Part shown: piece after piece, positions 38,134 to 49,461 of the stretch
Layout: each line of letters begins with the position of its first letter
Numbering within the stretch: the first letter of the stretch is position 1
Notes under the pieces: generated by a model
The model's input: the letters and a program-made list of their open reading frames with translations, nothing else
Database searches by the model: none
Told to the model about the DNA's origin: nothing
NCBI RefSeq assembly: GCF_024347455.1
Contig: NZ_AP025483.1
Location: forward strand, 2,790,001-2,854,000
From: Vibrio echinoideorum
Lineage (GTDB): Bacteria > Pseudomonadota > Gammaproteobacteria > Enterobacterales > Vibrionaceae
Reading direction: 5' to 3'
Length of the DNA: 64,000 bases
Made by a program: the position numbers and the translations under genes

Positions 38134-39255
38134 TTAATCTTCTAAGTTTTCTACGTCAATGCGATTTGCTTTATCAAGCACCGATGCTTTCGCTCGGATC
38201 CTAGCTTCAAGCTTGTCGACAAGATCATTGTTATCAAAACGCTCTTTCTGACGCTTGCCATCTTCGTAGAAGGCACTCTTACGTGCACTACCCGCAAGGC
38301 CTAAGTGAGACACTTCAGCTTCACCAGGGCCGTTAACGACACAACCGATGATAGAGACGTCCATTGGAGTCACTATGTCTTCTAAGCGTTCTTCAAGGGC
38401 GTTAACGGTGTTGATAACATCGAATTCTTGGCGAGAACAGCTCGGACACGCAATGAAGTTGATGCCACGTGAGCGAATGCGCAAAGATTTAAGAATATCA
38501 AAGCCAACTTTAATCTCTTCAACAGGATCAGCCGCTAACGAGATACGCAGCGTATCACCGATACCTTCAGACAATAACATGCCTAAGCCTACAGCTGACT
38601 TCACAGAACCGGCACGAGCACCGCCCGCTTCAGTAATACCAAGGTGCAGAGGTTGATCAATCTGTTTAGCCAGCAAACGGTAAGAGCCTACGGCTAGGAA
38701 TACATCAGAAGCCTTAACGCTGACTTTAAATTGATCAAAGTTCAGACGGTCTAAGATATCTACGTGACGCATTGCTGATTCAACAAGCGCTTCGGCTGTT
38801 GGCTCTGTGTATTTCTCTTGGATCTCTTTTTCAAGAGAGCCGCCGTTAACACCAATACGAATCGGAATATTCATATCGCGAGCACAATCAACAACTGAGC
38901 GGATACGACTTTCGTTACCGATGTTGCCAGGGTTGATACGCAGACAGTCCACACCATATTCAGCCACTTTAAGAGCGATACGGTAATCGAAATGGATATC
39001 AGCAACCAAAGGAATAGATACCTGCTGTTTGATTAGCTTAAACGCTTCAGCGGCATCCATAGTTGGTACAGATACGCGAACGATATCAGCGCCAACTTTT
39101 TCCAAAGCTCGAATCTGAGCAACGGTAGCGGCGACGTCTGTTGTTCTTGTGTTGGTCATGGATTGCACAGCAATAGGTGCACCATCACCGATCGGCACAT
39201 CACCCACATAAATACGGGTTGATTTGCGACGAATAATAGGAGATTCGTGTTGCAT
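38134..39255 (-). CDS. ispG: 4-hydroxy-3-methylbut-2-enyl diphosphate synthase
   Basis: A 373-residue enzyme of the non-mevalonate isoprenoid pathway that reduces MEcPP to HMBPP. The TIM-barrel part begins [30 protein letters not shown]. The [4Fe-4S] ligands are in [14 protein letters not shown] (two Cys) and [18 protein letters not shown] (third Cys plus the Glu ligand). Its iron-sulfur need fits its proximity to the isc genes, though this is likely historical. It lies 7 bases after rodZ, so the two are coupled. Confidence 0.97.
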   Translation of the reverse strand: MQHESPIIRRKSTRIYVGDVPIGDGAPIAVQSMTNTRTTDVAATVAQIRALEKVGADIVRVSVPTMDAAEAFKLIKQQVSIPLVADIHFDYRIALKVAEYGVDCLRINPGNIGNESRIRSVVDCARDMNIPIRIGVNGGSLEKEIQEKYTEPTAEALVESAMRHVDILDRLNFDQFKVSVKASDVFLAVGSYRLLAKQIDQPLHLGITEAGGARAGSVKSAVGLGMLLSEGIGDTLRISLAADPVEEIKVGFDILKSLRIRSRGINFIACPSCSRQEFDVINTVNALEERLEDIVTPMDVSIIGCVVNGPGEAEVSHLGLAGSARKSAFYEDGKRQKERFDNNDLVDKLEARIRAKASVLDKANRIDVENLED

Positions 39256-39262
39256 ATTAACT

Positions 39263-40198
39263 CTAAGGTAAGGTTATTCTAGCTACTTTGCCTGAAGTAT
39301 ACCCAGAAAGGTCGACAGGTTCACTTGCAAATGTCATCGATACGCCTTCAGGCACACCCAGAATCACTTTATATGGTGTTGTTCCTGAAAGATTGAGTGT
39401 CTGACCTGCTTTTTTAATACCAGTAGACAAAGTCTTGCCAGAAGCATCTTTCACTTGGATCCAACAATCTGAAGAGAACTGCATAGTTAGCTCGTTGGCG
39501 ACAGATGCAGAAACCACAGTCTCAGGATCAGCCGTAACTGAGGCAACATTTTCAGACTCTTGTACTTCTTCAACAAGTTCAACTGGCTCGAGAGAACTTG
39601 AAGCTTCAGTAGCACTATCTACAGTAAGGTCATCAGCATTTTCAGTAACAAGAGATGTCTCTGTGTTTTGCTCGGCTTCAATAACTTCTAATGAAGTTAA
39701 CTCAGGATCAAGCGACTCTTCTACCACTAGCTCTTCTGAGCTTTCAGTATTAATTAAAGATTGCGATAAGGTGTCTTGTTGTTGATTCTGCCACCACCAC
39801 AATGAAGAGATACCCACAATAACGGCAAAGATGCTCCAAGTGAGGATCATAATGCGACTGTTGTGCTTTTCAGTTTTTGTCTTTCGAGAAAAACTCAGCA
39901 TTTCTTGCTCTTGGTGTTGAGCATCACCAGTATGGTGAAGCGCATTCAAAACCACTTTCTCATCAAGATTGACGTATTTCGCGTATGAGCGAATATAGCC
40001 ACGCATAAACGTCGCGACTTGATCTGTCTCGAATTGATTTTCTTCAATTTGCTGAATCAGAGTAACGCGAAGCTTCAAGCGATCAGAGATCTGCTTTTGT
40101 GTTAAACCAAGAGATTCACGTTTGTTTTTAAGCAGAGTTCCTGCTTCCAAAGTTGGAGCAACTGTTTCTTGTGTCTGTGTATCGTGTTCTGTGTTCAT
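39263..40198 (-). CDS. rodZ: Cytoskeletal protein RodZ
   Basis: A 311-residue bitopic membrane protein. The N-terminal helix-turn-helix (about 22-90, [34 protein letters not shown]) is the MreB-binding domain. A membrane helix lies near 118-138 ([20 protein letters not shown]). A long acidic Ser/Thr/Glu-rich periplasmic linker follows, and the DUF4115 domain ends the protein ([19 protein letters not shown]...[13 protein letters not shown]). Family knowledge: RodZ anchors MreB filaments and sets rod width. It leads the rodZ-ispG-hisS group. Confidence 0.93.
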   Translation of the reverse strand: MNTEHDTQTQETVAPTLEAGTLLKNKRESLGLTQKQISDRLKLRVTLIQQIEENQFETDQVATFMRGYIRSYAKYVNLDEKVVLNALHHTGDAQHQEQEMLSFSRKTKTEKHNSRIMILTWSIFAVIVGISSLWWWQNQQQDTLSQSLINTESSEELVVEESLDPELTSLEVIEAEQNTETSLVTENADDLTVDSATEASSSLEPVELVEEVQESENVASVTADPETVVSASVANELTMQFSSDCWIQVKDASGKTLSTGIKKAGQTLNLSGTTPYKVILGVPEGVSMTFASEPVDLSGYTSGKVARITLP

Positions 40199-40637
40199 AG
40201 AGTGTGAACTTCTAAAGTATTATCGTAGGTCGATGAGAGCGTTTTTTATTGTCGTTTAAGCTCAATCTAGCAACCCACTTTATGTGGAATTTTTCCTGTT
40301 ACCTAAATCATCAACCCTTAAAGACGAACATCAGTCATATTGTTATGAACAATGTTCTCAGGAAGCTAGTTTATCAAGTAGCCAACCTAAATAGACATAT
40401 TGATGAGGGTAACAAGCGAGCACTTAAATTAATTTAAGATTTGTTAATCATAAGCTAATGCCATTGCAAGGCAAAAACACTTTAAACAAAATTTACCGTC
40501 AGCTCATGGTTTTGTCCAAAATTTGACGAAAAATGTAAGAAAGCATGGGGAAGAAGTCCAAATTTTGGAAAACTACACGCCATAAAAGCAACAAGCCAGA
40601 AGTTATACTTCTGGCTTGTTTATATTCAAATCGCGTT
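40199..40637. other. Intergenic region between rlmN and rodZ
   Basis: This 439-base gap holds the rlmN terminator at its left end and the rodZ promoter region. A weak 62-codon open frame on the plus strand (40249-40437) begins with TTG without a ribosome site and I do not accept it. I see no repeat element. The A+T-rich section 40430-40560 contains several AAATTT tracts. Confidence 0.5.
40590..40621 (-). terminator. Terminator after rlmN
   Basis: AACAAGCCAGAAGT / ACTTCTGGCTTGTT is a 14-base near-perfect stem. On the minus strand it is followed by GCTTTT. It lies about 17 bases beyond the rlmN stop and separates it from rodZ. Confidence 0.8.
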
Positions 40638-41780
40638 TTATACCGCTTTTACTTCAATTACACCACCTGCAATCAGGTTCGCTTCTGAAGCGGCTTTCAG
40701 AATTTTGGTACGCTTGGTTCTGTCAATAACATCACCTACTAACTGGCCACATGCGGCATCAATGTCATCACCACGAGTTTTACGAACCGTTACTGTGTAG
40801 TTGTATTCCATCAACGTTTTTTGGAAGCGATCAATTCGAGAATTGCTTGGCTTCTTGTAAGGCGACCCTGGGTAAGGGTTAAATGGAATCAGGTTGATCT
40901 TACATGGCGTTTCTTTCATTAGCTCAGCAAGTTCACGAGCGTGGTCCATATCATCATTCACATGATCCAATAGAACGTACTCAACCGTTACTTTACCGCG
41001 ATTCGCATTTGAAGATGCAATATAACGACGAACCGAAGCTAGGAAGTCTTGGATATCCCAACGGTCATTGATCGGCATGATTTGGCTACGCAGCGCATCG
41101 TTCGGAGCGTGGAGAGAAATAGCTAATGCTACATCGATGTTATCAGTCATTTGATCAAGACCAGATACAACACCTGACGTTGATACCGTCACACGACGTT
41201 TAGAAAGTGAGAAGCCTAGATCATCAAGCATGATTTCCAATGATGGTATTAGGTTCTTCATGTTAAGTAGAGGCTCACCCATACCCATCATTACTACGTT
41301 TGTAATTGGGCGGCGACCTGTTTCTTTCTCTAAACCAATTTCACGTGCGGCACGCCAAATTTGACCTACGATCTCTGAAACTTTCAGATTACGGTTGAAG
41401 CCTTGTTGAGCTGTAGAGCAGAACTTACATTCAAGCGCACAACCAACTTGCGAAGATACACACAGCGTCGCACGGTCGCCATCAGGGATGTATACCGTTT
41501 CTACGTCTTGGTCACCCACTTTCATTGCCCATTTAATTGTACCGTCTGCAGAGTGCTGAGCGTCAGATACAATCGGTGCAACAATTTCACAGCGGTGCTG
41601 CAGTTTCTCGCGCAATTTTTTATTGATGTTGTTCATTTGTTCGAAGTCATCGACACCGAAGTGATAAATCCACTTCATCACTTGCTCTGCTCGAAATGCT
41701 TTCTCATTCAGTTCTTCTATGAAATATTTACGAAGACCTTTACGATCAAAATCGAGTAGATTGACTTTAGCTGTGGTCAT
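40638..41780 (-). CDS. rlmN: Dual-specificity 23S rRNA/tRNA m2A methyltransferase
   Basis: A 380-residue radical-SAM enzyme. The iron-sulfur motif CxxxCxxC is seen in [16 protein letters not shown]. The GMGEPLLN motif, [17 protein letters not shown] and the late Cys in DIDAACGQL (the methyl-carrying partner) are present. Family knowledge: it methylates C2 of A2503 in 23S rRNA and A37 of several tRNAs. The start at 41780 ([17 protein letters not shown]) has GAGAGG upstream. It follows ndk at a distance and ends at its own terminator. Confidence 0.96.
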   Translation of the reverse strand: MTTAKVNLLDFDRKGLRKYFIEELNEKAFRAEQVMKWIYHFGVDDFEQMNNINKKLREKLQHRCEIVAPIVSDAQHSADGTIKWAMKVGDQDVETVYIPDGDRATLCVSSQVGCALECKFCSTAQQGFNRNLKVSEIVGQIWRAAREIGLEKETGRRPITNVVMMGMGEPLLNMKNLIPSLEIMLDDLGFSLSKRRVTVSTSGVVSGLDQMTDNIDVALAISLHAPNDALRSQIMPINDRWDIQDFLASVRRYIASSNANRGKVTVEYVLLDHVNDDMDHARELAELMKETPCKINLIPFNPYPGSPYKKPSNSRIDRFQKTLMEYNYTVTVRKTRGDDIDAACGQLVGDVIDRTKRTKILKAASEANLIAGGVIEVKAV

Positions 41781-42174
41781 GATGCCTCTCAATGACGGAA
41801 CAATAATTAAGGGCGCGAATTGTACAGGCTTTACGCAACTTCAACAAGCACTGTAAAACCCTGAGTTTATTAAGACATTCAAACTTAAGTGATTAAAATT
41901 CAATCACCCATATTTGAACGCTTAAATTTGACCAATTCAAAGAGAGAGCTCCCCTATTACACTCCTTTGCCGCTATCGGGAGTGACGCTAATACTCAGCA
42001 ACAACTCGCCAATCATCACTACAAGAATGTGACTAACAAAAGTAGTCGTGATCCCAAAGCCGAAGAGCTAGGTATCAAGGATTTCGCTTCGATACTCCAC
42101 CTGTTATTCAACAAAGTATCGAAACGAAAAAGGCCTCACCGAAGTGAAGCCTTTAAAGTCATTTGCAGTGCCAG
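41781..42174. other. Intergenic hairpin cluster between ndk and rlmN
   Basis: This 394-base gap has no gene. It holds the ndk terminator, a hairpin with 15-base arms (14 paired; 42082-42096 with 42115-42129), and at 41946-41987 a degenerate element (CTCCC...GGGAGTGACG) that resembles the repeat at 9.1 kb. The rlmN promoter should lie at the left end. Confidence 0.5.
42127..42156 (-). terminator. Rho-independent terminator after ndk
   Basis: On the minus strand, AAAGGCTTCACTTCGGTGAGG-type stem followed by CCTTTTTCG. It lies about 20 bases beyond the ndk stop. Confidence 0.8.
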
Positions 42175-42609
42175 TTATTGAGCTGGGCGTGGGCAAATTT
42201 CAGATTCTGGGAAGAAGAATTCGATTTCGCGAGCTGCAGACTCAGGGCTATCGCTGCCGTGTACTGAGTTGTAACGCATGCTGATTGCGTAATCAGCACG
42301 GATAGTACCGCATGCTGCTTCTTCTGGGTTTGTTTTACCCATTAATTCACGGTAACGAGCGATAGCATTTTCGCCTTCAAGCACTTGAACCATGATAGGA
42401 CCAGAAGTCATAAACTCTTTAAGAGCTGGGAAGAACTCTTTGCCTTCATGCTCTGCGTAAAAGCCACTTGCTTGTTCTTCAGTAAGGCTAACCATTTTAG
42501 CAGCAATAATTTCTAGACCTGCTTTTTCAATGCGGTGGTAGATTTCACCAACAAGGTTACGCTTAACTGCATCTGGCTTAACAATTGAGAACGTTCTTTC
42601 TAGAGCCAT
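42175..42609 (-). CDS. ndk: Nucleoside diphosphate kinase
   Basis: A 144-residue enzyme that equalises nucleoside triphosphate pools by a phospho-histidine mechanism. The catalytic His117 is in [14 protein letters not shown]. The start [20 protein letters not shown] and the Kpn-loop region are intact. It is cytosolic. It has AGGGATTC upstream, lies 106 bases after pepB, and ends at a strong terminator. Confidence 0.97.
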   Translation of the reverse strand: MALERTFSIVKPDAVKRNLVGEIYHRIEKAGLEIIAAKMVSLTEEQASGFYAEHEGKEFFPALKEFMTSGPIMVQVLEGENAIARYRELMGKTNPEEAACGTIRADYAISMRYNSVHGSDSPESAAREIEFFFPESEICPRPAQ

Positions 42610-42715
42610 AGGGATTCCTTCACTTCATTTTTTTGTTATTAAATACTGAAATTACTGAGATCATTCGATCTTAGTTTACGAATAAGCGGCATTCTGATAC
42701 CGCTCACCCTTATTA

Positions 42716-44011
42716 TTATTTTGCTTGGTCGATAAGAAGACGAGCCAGCGTGCGAACACCCATACCGGTCGCGCCTGCAGCCCACTTATCACTAGATGAC
42801 TTACGGTAAGTACCCGCGCAGTCCATGTGAACCCAACCTTTTTTGTAGTCGTCTACAAAGTAAGAAAGGAATGCAGCAGCGGTACTTGCACCCGGTGTGT
42901 AGTCACCAGAACTGATGTTTGAAAGATCAGCAAAGTTCGAAGGCAACATGCCACGGTGGAAATCAGCAAGAGGCAGTGGCCATAGACCTTCTTTCTCTTG
43001 GTTTGCCGCCGTTAGAGCTTGGTGAGACAACTCATCGTCGAAGCTTAATAGCGCGTGGTAATCATTACCTAGTGCATTTTTAGCCGCGCCTGTTAGCGTT
43101 GCACAATCGATGATCAATTCTGGATTTTGTGCGCTCGCGAACATCAAGCCATCAGCCAATACCAAACGACCTTCCGCATCGGTGTTCATTACCTCAACAG
43201 TTTTACCATTTTTGTAGGTAATAATGTCACCCAGTTTCAATGCACGACCAGAGATCATGTTCTCTGCACAGCATAAGATAAGCTTGATACGCTTGTTTAA
43301 ACCACGTTCAATTGCCAAGCCTAAACCACCAGTGATGGTTGCTGCGCCGCCCATATCAGCCTTCATTGCTGTCATGAATTGACCAGGCTTGATGCTGTAA
43401 CCACCTGAGTCGAAAGTAATACCTTTACCCACGAGACAAGCAAATACTGGAGCGTTTTCATCGCCAGTTGGGTTAAAGTCAAGTTGAAGCATGGCAGATG
43501 TGCGCTCAGAGCCGCGGCCTACCGCGTAGATACCTTCCCAACCTTCGGTTAGTAGATCTTTATCCTTAACGATTTTCGCTTTAACAGTGCCCGCTGGTGC
43601 CACTGACTTGATGAACTCAGCAGCCATCGTCGCTAGTTGACGAGGTGCCACTTCTTCAGCGGTTTTGTTGATAATGTCACAAGTCCAATCAGTCGCGCGA
43701 ATACGAGCTTCTAGCTCTGCTTGGTCAGCTTCCGAAAGTGCATCCCATTCCAATGCATTCTTTTTCTTTGGTCCACGGTAGCCTTGGTAAAAAGCCCAAA
43801 CGCTTTCTAGATCCCAACCTTCACCACAAAGTGAAACGAATGCGATACCTTGTCCGTCAAGCTTACGAGCAGCACGTTGAACCGCACCTAAATCGTGGCC
43901 TTCACTAATGTGAATTGTCGCTCCTAATTCAGAGAACGATAAAATAGCTCTAGCTCCCCACTGAGGCTGGGCAGCTTCTTGACTTAAAAATACTGACATC
44001 TGTGTAGACAT
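42716..44011 (-). CDS. pepB: Aminopeptidase B (M17 leucyl aminopeptidase family)
   Basis: A 431-residue metallopeptidase. The zinc/manganese site is seen in [35 protein letters not shown] and [18 protein letters not shown]. The M17 signature NTDAEGRL is perfect. Family knowledge: PepB is a broad-specificity hexameric aminopeptidase in the cytosol, and it lies next to iscX in E. coli as here. The N-terminal 130 residues form the variable regulatory domain. GGAGAAAT precedes the ATG. It may have its own promoter because a terminator follows iscX. Confidence 0.94.
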   Translation of the reverse strand: MSTQMSVFLSQEAAQPQWGARAILSFSELGATIHISEGHDLGAVQRAARKLDGQGIAFVSLCGEGWDLESVWAFYQGYRGPKKKNALEWDALSEADQAELEARIRATDWTCDIINKTAEEVAPRQLATMAAEFIKSVAPAGTVKAKIVKDKDLLTEGWEGIYAVGRGSERTSAMLQLDFNPTGDENAPVFACLVGKGITFDSGGYSIKPGQFMTAMKADMGGAATITGGLGLAIERGLNKRIKLILCCAENMISGRALKLGDIITYKNGKTVEVMNTDAEGRLVLADGLMFASAQNPELIIDCATLTGAAKNALGNDYHALLSFDDELSHQALTAANQEKEGLWPLPLADFHRGMLPSNFADLSNISSGDYTPGASTAAAFLSYFVDDYKKGWVHMDCAGTYRKSSSDKWAAGATGMGVRTLARLLIDQAK

Positions 44012-44111
44012 GATTTCTCCTTGTCATGAACCACCTTGATTAAGTGATTCTGATTGTTTTTTATTAGCGCACTGATGTTAACATTATGTAGGAGTAAAAT
44101 GTCATTTTGAT

Positions 44112-44141
44112 AAAAAACGGACCATAAGGTCCGCTTTTTTT
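44112..44141 (-). terminator. Terminator at the end of the isc operon
   Basis: CGGACC-ATAA-GGTCCG stem with T-runs on both sides. It is about 80 bases beyond the iscX stop and before pepB. Confidence 0.85.
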
Positions 44142-44216
44142 AGTAAGAATTGTTAACTTGGCTGCGTTTTATATTGGATAAATTCCAACCAACGGCCAAA
44201 TCATAGAACAAGAGAG

Positions 44217-44417
44217 TTAATCCATCTCATCCATCCAGCATAAAATAATAGCCTCTAAGATTTTTTCATTCGAGTGGTTAGGCTCGTCATCAAACTCTTC
44301 AAGGTCTAGCACCCATTGATGCAGATCGGTAAAACGTACCGTTTTAGGATCAGTATCTGGATACAAATCACATAGCTCAATTGCGATATCTCGCGAATCA
44401 ATCCACTTCAAGCTCAT
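44217..44417 (-). CDS. iscX: Iron-sulfur cluster assembly protein IscX
   Basis: A 66-residue acidic winged-helix protein with the conserved text [42 protein letters not shown] and the ending [10 protein letters not shown]. Family knowledge: IscX binds IscS and iron and tunes cluster synthesis. It is 134 bases after fdx, a wider gap than usual for this operon, but the same strand and the terminator beyond it fit cotranscription. Confidence 0.95.
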   Translation of the reverse strand: MSLKWIDSRDIAIELCDLYPDTDPKTVRFTDLHQWVLDLEEFDDEPNHSNEKILEAIILCWMDEMD

Positions 44418-44551
44418 AACACTTCCTTATATTTATCAGCGACGCTTGGTCACCTTTATGATCTATATTCTAGGCCAGTTTTCTTAACATAATTGTCTAA
44501 GTAATGGTTGTCTCAGCCATAACCGCATAAGCTATGACTGTAGATAAGTTC

Positions 44552-44890
44552 TTAGTGCTCTTCAGAAGCTAGGTTCAATGTGTACTTTGGAATTTCTACA
44601 ACAAGATCAACATCAGCTACTTTAGCTTGGCAACCAAGACGAGATTCCATCTCTAGGCCCCATGCTTTATCCAACATGTCGTCTTCTAGGTCATCACTCT
44701 CTTCTAAAGAATCAAAACCTTCACGAATCACAACGTGACATGTTGTACATGCACACGACTTTTCACATGCGTGTTCAATACCAATACCGGCCTTCAATGC
44801 AACATCAAGAACCGTCTCACCAGTTTTTGCTTCTAATACAGCGCCTTCTGGACATAGATCTTCGTGAGGTAAAACAATAATCTTTGGCAT
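44552..44890 (-). CDS. fdx: [2Fe-2S] ferredoxin of the ISC system
   Basis: A 112-residue adrenodoxin-type ferredoxin. The cluster ligands are in CEKSCACTTCHVVIREGF (three Cys, pattern CxxxxxCxxC) plus a distant Cys in RLGCQAKV. Family knowledge: it feeds electrons to IscS/IscU during cluster building. It lies about 20 bases after hscA and is full length. Confidence 0.96.
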   Translation of the reverse strand: MPKIIVLPHEDLCPEGAVLEAKTGETVLDVALKAGIGIEHACEKSCACTTCHVVIREGFDSLEESDDLEDDMLDKAWGLEMESRLGCQAKVADVDLVVEIPKYTLNLASEEH

Positions 44891-44910
44891 GTTTATCTAT
44901 TCTCTAACTA

Positions 44911-46761
44911 TTAAATATTGTCGACTGACTGACCTGACAGTGCAGCACGAATTGATTTATCCATACGACGAGAAGCAAAGTCTTGGCTCGCTTTGTCGGT
45001 ATTTTTAATTTCTAGTTCAATGGCATCTGCATCGTCGCCATTGCGCACTTCAATCAGTGCTTCAATCGCTTGAACAAGTTGTTGTTTTCCTTGTTCATCA
45101 AGCAACTCGTCGCCGTCAGCCTGCATTGCAGCAATAAGGCCTTCAATAACGCGATCCGCTTCTACACGCTGCTCAGCAAGAGCACGCGCTTGCATGTCTT
45201 CTTTTGCAAACGTCATTGAGTCTTTCAGCATGTTTGCGACTTCGTTGTCACTTAGACCGTAAGAAGGCTTAACTTGGATTTCGGCTTGAACGCCAGTGCT
45301 CTTCTCCATCGCAGTAACCGATAGCAGGCCATCAGCATCTACTTGGTAAGTAACACGAATATGCGCAGCACCTGCTGTCATAGGCGGAATGCCTTTCAGA
45401 GCAAATCGAGCCAATGAACGACAGTCGTCCACCATTTCACGTTCGCCTTGCACGGTGTGCACTGTCATTGCAGTTTGACCGTCTTTGAACGTAGTAAATT
45501 CTTGTGCGCGAGCCACAGGGATCGTGGTGTTACGAGGGATGATTTTTTCTACCAAGCCGCCCATGGTTTCGATACCAAGTGACAGAGGGATAACATCCAA
45601 TAGCAACATCTCAGAATCAGGCTTATTACCAACTAAGATATCCGCTTGAATCGATGCTCCAATCGCAACCACTTCATCAGGGTTAATACTGGTTAATGGA
45701 GTACGACCAAAGAAGCCACCCACCATTTCACGTACAAGTAATGTACGAGTTGAACCGCCAACCATAACTACTTCTAGAACTTCGTCCGCGTCAACTTCCG
45801 CATCTTTCAGTGCACGGCGACACGAAAGCAGAGTTTTCTTAACCAGCGGCTTGATGATCTCTTCAAACTCTTCACGAGTTAACGAGCCAGACCAACCCAG
45901 CACTTCAACATCAACGCTTTCAGCTTCAGACAAGCCAATCTTAGCTTCTGTCGCGGCGTCTAGAAGAATACGGTTCTGTTCTGCGGTTAGCTCTGAGAAG
46001 CCCATCTGTTCTAGGAAATGCTCTGCAATCAAATGGTCAAAATCGTCGCCGCCTAATGCAGAGTCACCACCGGTTGCGAGTACTTCAAAGACACCTTTAG
46101 ACAGGCGCAATATAGAAATATCAAACGTACCACCGCCCAGGTCATAAACCGCAATCACGCCTTCTTTGCCTGAATCCAAACCGTAAGCAATCGCTGCCGC
46201 AGTAGGTTCATTAAGAAGACGTAACACGTGAAGACCCGCAAGTTGAGCCGCGTCTTTAGTTCCTGCACGTTGTGCATCATCAAAGTACGCAGGAACAGTA
46301 ATTACAGCACCCGCTAGCTCACCACCTAACGTAGACTCAGCACGTTGGCCAAGCGCTCGCAGGATATCGGCAGATACTTGGATTGGGTTCTTGTTACCTT
46401 GCTCTGTGCGAATCACAGGTAAACCATTATCACTTTCTTCAAACTGATATGGCAGAGACGGGTATCGCTGTTGAATATCTGACAGTGAACGACCGATTAA
46501 TCGCTTAACTGAGATAATGGTATTTTTAGGATCAGTTTGCGCTTTTGCACGAGCTTCATCGCCAGTCGTGTAGGATTCAGACTGATAATGAACAACGGAA
46601 GGAAGAATACTGCGACCTTGTTGATCAACAAGCGTGTTCGCCTCACCACTGCGCACTGACGCAACCAATGAGTTTGTTGTTCCTAAATCAATACCCACAG
46701 CAAGCTTGTGCTGATGAGGAGCGGCGCTTTGCCCTGGTTCTGCAATCTGAAGTAGTGCCAT
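44911..46761 (-). CDS. hscA: Hsp70-type chaperone HscA
   Basis: A 616-residue chaperone. The nucleotide-binding domain has [27 protein letters not shown] and [17 protein letters not shown]. The substrate-binding domain follows residue 395. Family knowledge: with HscB it recognises the LPPVK peptide of IscU and promotes cluster release. The gene is 22 bases after hscB. The length matches E. coli HscA. Confidence 0.97.
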   Translation of the reverse strand: MALLQIAEPGQSAAPHQHKLAVGIDLGTTNSLVASVRSGEANTLVDQQGRSILPSVVHYQSESYTTGDEARAKAQTDPKNTIISVKRLIGRSLSDIQQRYPSLPYQFEESDNGLPVIRTEQGNKNPIQVSADILRALGQRAESTLGGELAGAVITVPAYFDDAQRAGTKDAAQLAGLHVLRLLNEPTAAAIAYGLDSGKEGVIAVYDLGGGTFDISILRLSKGVFEVLATGGDSALGGDDFDHLIAEHFLEQMGFSELTAEQNRILLDAATEAKIGLSEAESVDVEVLGWSGSLTREEFEEIIKPLVKKTLLSCRRALKDAEVDADEVLEVVMVGGSTRTLLVREMVGGFFGRTPLTSINPDEVVAIGASIQADILVGNKPDSEMLLLDVIPLSLGIETMGGLVEKIIPRNTTIPVARAQEFTTFKDGQTAMTVHTVQGEREMVDDCRSLARFALKGIPPMTAGAAHIRVTYQVDADGLLSVTAMEKSTGVQAEIQVKPSYGLSDNEVANMLKDSMTFAKEDMQARALAEQRVEADRVIEGLIAAMQADGDELLDEQGKQQLVQAIEALIEVRNGDDADAIELEIKNTDKASQDFASRRMDKSIRAALSGQSVDNI

Positions 46762-46783
46762 GGATGTGTCCTTGTTATTCGAA

Positions 46784-47299
46784 CTAGCCGATCAAACGAT
46801 CTTCAACTAACCCGATTTCATTCTTTAATTTTGCAATAAACTTAAGCTTTCTTACTCGGTCTGCTGCTTCTAACCAAGCTTCGCTGTCGAGTTCTTGTTG
46901 GATAGCGCTTAATTGTTGTTTATACATTTTGCTAACCTTTCCTTCAAATGCAAATAGCGCATCTTCTGGATCAGAACTGTCTGCGATCTCTTCAAGCTCT
47001 TCACGCAATTCCATTTGTTCCATCAAGAACATGGGATCTTGCATGGTCTGCTGTTCACCACGAATATCCTCACCATGTTGTACTAACAGATATTCAGCAC
47101 GACTGATTGGATTCTTCAACACCTGATACGCGTCATTGATTTGCGCTGCTTTTTGCACAGCTAACAAGCGATCACGCTCAGAAGCAATGGCAAATTTATC
47201 AGGGTGGAATTGGCGTTGCAGATCTCTAAACTGAGAAGAAAGAAGGCTACCATCCAGTTGAAACTGAAGTGGTAGCCCAAATAATTCGAAATGATTCAT
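46784..47299 (-). CDS. hscB: J-domain co-chaperone HscB
   Basis: A 171-residue protein. The N-terminal J-domain contains the HPD motif ([20 protein letters not shown], about 36-38), and the C-terminal three-helix domain (about 85-171) binds IscU. Family knowledge: it delivers IscU to HscA and stimulates ATP hydrolysis. It follows iscA by 84 bases. The length is typical. Confidence 0.96.
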   Translation of the reverse strand: MNHFELFGLPLQFQLDGSLLSSQFRDLQRQFHPDKFAIASERDRLLAVQKAAQINDAYQVLKNPISRAEYLLVQHGEDIRGEQQTMQDPMFLMEQMELREELEEIADSSDPEDALFAFEGKVSKMYKQQLSAIQQELDSEAWLEAADRVRKLKFIAKLKNEIGLVEDRLIG

Positions 47300-47383
47300 G
47301 TAACGGTGGTCCTAAGTTTAGGCTCTTTATTTAGAGCCTAATTTTATTCTTCGCTCACTATAAACGCTCAACGATTGAGGCGT

Positions 47384-47707
47384 TTATACATTGAAGCTCT
47401 CACCACAACCACATTCGCCTTTCGCGTTAGGGTTGTTGAATTCAAAACCTTCATTTAGGCCTTCTTTTACGTAATCAAGCTCAGTACCGTCTAGGTAAAC
47501 TAAGCTCTTTGGATCAATGATGACCTTAACACCTGAATGCTCAAACACTTCGTCTTCTTCGTTAAGCTCGTCAACGAATTCCAGTACATACGCCATACCT
47601 GAACAGCCAGTAGTTTTTACTGCTAAGCGTAATCCGAGACCTTTACCACGGTTATCTAGGAAAGCTTGAACTCGGCTTGCTGCCGTATCTGTCATGGTGA
47701 TGGCCAT
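47384..47707 (-). CDS. iscA: Iron-sulfur cluster assembly/carrier protein IscA
   Basis: A 107-residue A-type carrier. The three ligand cysteines are in [15 protein letters not shown] and the end GECGCGESF. Family knowledge: it carries [4Fe-4S] clusters or iron to targets. It lies 101 bases after iscU, behind an 8-base-stem hairpin. Confidence 0.96.
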   Translation of the reverse strand: MAITMTDTAASRVQAFLDNRGKGLGLRLAVKTTGCSGMAYVLEFVDELNEEDEVFEHSGVKVIIDPKSLVYLDGTELDYVKEGLNEGFEFNNPNAKGECGCGESFNV

Positions 47708-47744
47708 ACTACAACCTTGTGTTTATATAAATTGAGAACTCAGG

Positions 47745-47765
47745 GGGAGCACAAAGGGTGCTCCC
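47745..47765. promoter_or_regulatory. Hairpin in the iscU-iscA gap
   Basis: GGGAGCAC-AAAGG-GTGCTCCC is a perfect 8-base stem. No U-run follows on the minus-strand message, so it is more likely an RNA-stability or processing element than a terminator. Confidence 0.5.
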
Positions 47766-47808
47766 AAATATTACTTATTTTGTCGACGTGATTACGGTAT
47801 AGAAGCGA

Positions 47809-48186
47809 TTAGTGCTTCTTTTTGTAATCCGCCACCGCTGCTTTGATTGCATCTTCAGCAAGAATTGAACAGTGAACTTTCACTGGTGGCAACTCAAGCT
47901 CTTCTGCGATTTCAGAGTTTTTAATAGCAGCAGCTTCATCAATACTTTTACCTTTAACCCACTCAGTGACTAGTGAGCTAGAAGCGATTGCGCTACCGCA
48001 ACCGTAAGTCTTGAATTTCGCGTCTTCAATAATACCTTCTGCAGATACTTTGATTTGCAGTTTCATTACGTCACCACAAGCAGGTGCGCCAACCATGCCG
48101 CTACCTACACTTGGGTCTTCTTTATCAAACGAACCTACGTTACGTGGGTTTTCGTAGTGATCAATTACTTTTTCGCTATATGCCAT
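47809..48186 (-). CDS. iscU: Iron-sulfur scaffold protein IscU
   Basis: A 125-residue scaffold. Its cluster ligands are in GAPACGDVMKLQI, KTYGCGSAIASSS and LPPVKVHCSILAEDA, and the HscA-binding LPPVK sequence is intact. Family knowledge: it receives sulfur from IscS and assembles [2Fe-2S] clusters. It begins 34 bases after iscS. Confidence 0.97.
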   Translation of the reverse strand: MAYSEKVIDHYENPRNVGSFDKEDPSVGSGMVGAPACGDVMKLQIKVSAEGIIEDAKFKTYGCGSAIASSSLVTEWVKGKSIDEAAAIKNSEIAEELELPPVKVHCSILAEDAIKAAVADYKKKH

Positions 48187-48219
48187 GATAGTTACCTCGA
48201 ATCCTCTATTTCCGTGAGA

Positions 48220-49434
48220 TTAGTGATGAGCCCACTCAACAGTGTTCAAATCAATCCCTTCTTTATACATATCCCATAGAGGAGACATGTCACGTAATTT
48301 GTTTACCGCTACACGGATTTGTGCAATCGCGTAGTCGATTTCTTCTTCCGTTGTAAAACGGCCGAATGAGAAACGTACTGAGCTGTGTGCCAGTTCATCG
48401 TTTAGACCAAGAGCTCGTAGAACGTATGAAGGTTCTAGGCTTGCTGATGTACATGCAGAACCTGATGATACCGCTAGGTCTTTTAGAGACATAAGCAGAG
48501 ACTCACCTTCAACGAAAGCGAAGCTCACGTTTAGGTTGTGTGGTACACGTTGGTCTAAATCGCCGTTTACGGTTACAGCTTCTAGATCTTGAACACCTTT
48601 AAGTAGGCGCTCACGAAGAGCCAGTGCGTGATCGTAATCTTTCTGCATGTCTTGTTTAGCGATAGCAAAAGCTTCGCCCATACCCACAATTTGGTGAGTA
48701 GCAAGCGTACCAGAACGGAAACCACGTTCATGACCGCCACCATGCATTTGCGCTTCTAGGCGAATACGAGGTTTACGACGAACGTACAAAGCACCAATGC
48801 CTTTAGGGCCATAAGCTTTGTGTGCAGAAAATGAAATAAGGTCTACTTTCATCTCTTTTACGTCTAGTGGGATTTTACCCGCAGACTGAGCCGCATCAAC
48901 GTGAAAGATGATCTTGCGTGAACGACATAACTCGCCGATTGCAGCGATATCTTGGATTACACCAATCTCGTTGTTCACGTGCATGATAGAAACAAGAACT
49001 GTATCTTCACGCATTGCAGCTTGTAGCTTGTCTAGATCGATGATGCCGTTAGCTTCAGGCTCAAGGTAAGTAACCTCAAAACCTTCACGCTCTAGTTGGC
49101 GACATGGATCAAGAACCGCTTTATGTTCTGTTTTACACGTGATTACGTGCTTACCTTTCTTCTCGTAAAAGTGCGCTGCACCTTTGATAGCAAGGTTGTC
49201 TGACTCTGTAGCACCTGACGTGAAAACAATTTCACGTGGGTCTGCATTTAGTAGATCGGCAATTTGCTCACGAGCATTATCTACTGATTCTTCTGCCTGC
49301 CAGCCGTAACGGTGTGAACGAGATGCAGGGTTACCGAAGTTACCGTCCATCGTCATGCACTGAACCATTTTTTCAGCAACACGTGGATCGACTGGACATG
49401 TAGCTGAATAGTCAAAGTAAATAGGCAGTTTCAT
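48220..49434 (-). CDS. iscS: Cysteine desulfurase IscS
   Basis: A 404-residue PLP enzyme, the same length as E. coli IscS. It has the PLP lysine in [20 protein letters not shown] and the persulfide loop Cys in [20 protein letters not shown]. Family knowledge: it takes sulfur from cysteine and passes it to IscU, TusA and ThiI. It lies 28 bases after iscR and is the first enzyme of the operon. Confidence 0.97.
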   Translation of the reverse strand: MKLPIYFDYSATCPVDPRVAEKMVQCMTMDGNFGNPASRSHRYGWQAEESVDNAREQIADLLNADPREIVFTSGATESDNLAIKGAAHFYEKKGKHVITCKTEHKAVLDPCRQLEREGFEVTYLEPEANGIIDLDKLQAAMREDTVLVSIMHVNNEIGVIQDIAAIGELCRSRKIIFHVDAAQSAGKIPLDVKEMKVDLISFSAHKAYGPKGIGALYVRRKPRIRLEAQMHGGGHERGFRSGTLATHQIVGMGEAFAIAKQDMQKDYDHALALRERLLKGVQDLEAVTVNGDLDQRVPHNLNVSFAFVEGESLLMSLKDLAVSSGSACTSASLEPSYVLRALGLNDELAHSSVRFSFGRFTTEEEIDYAIAQIRVAVNKLRDMSPLWDMYKEGIDLNTVEWAHH

Positions 49435-49461
49435 TTTCTACTCCAATGTAAAAACTGACCG

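Noticed and set aside
40249..40437. 62-codon plus-strand open frame in the rlmN-rodZ gap
   Set aside because: It begins with TTG, has no ribosome site and lies in the promoter region of rodZ.
40199..40637. Missing pilF/pilW between rlmN and rodZ
   Set aside because: Some gammaproteobacteria carry a pilus gene there, but E. coli and, as far as I recall, V. cholerae do not, so its absence is not evidence of deletion.
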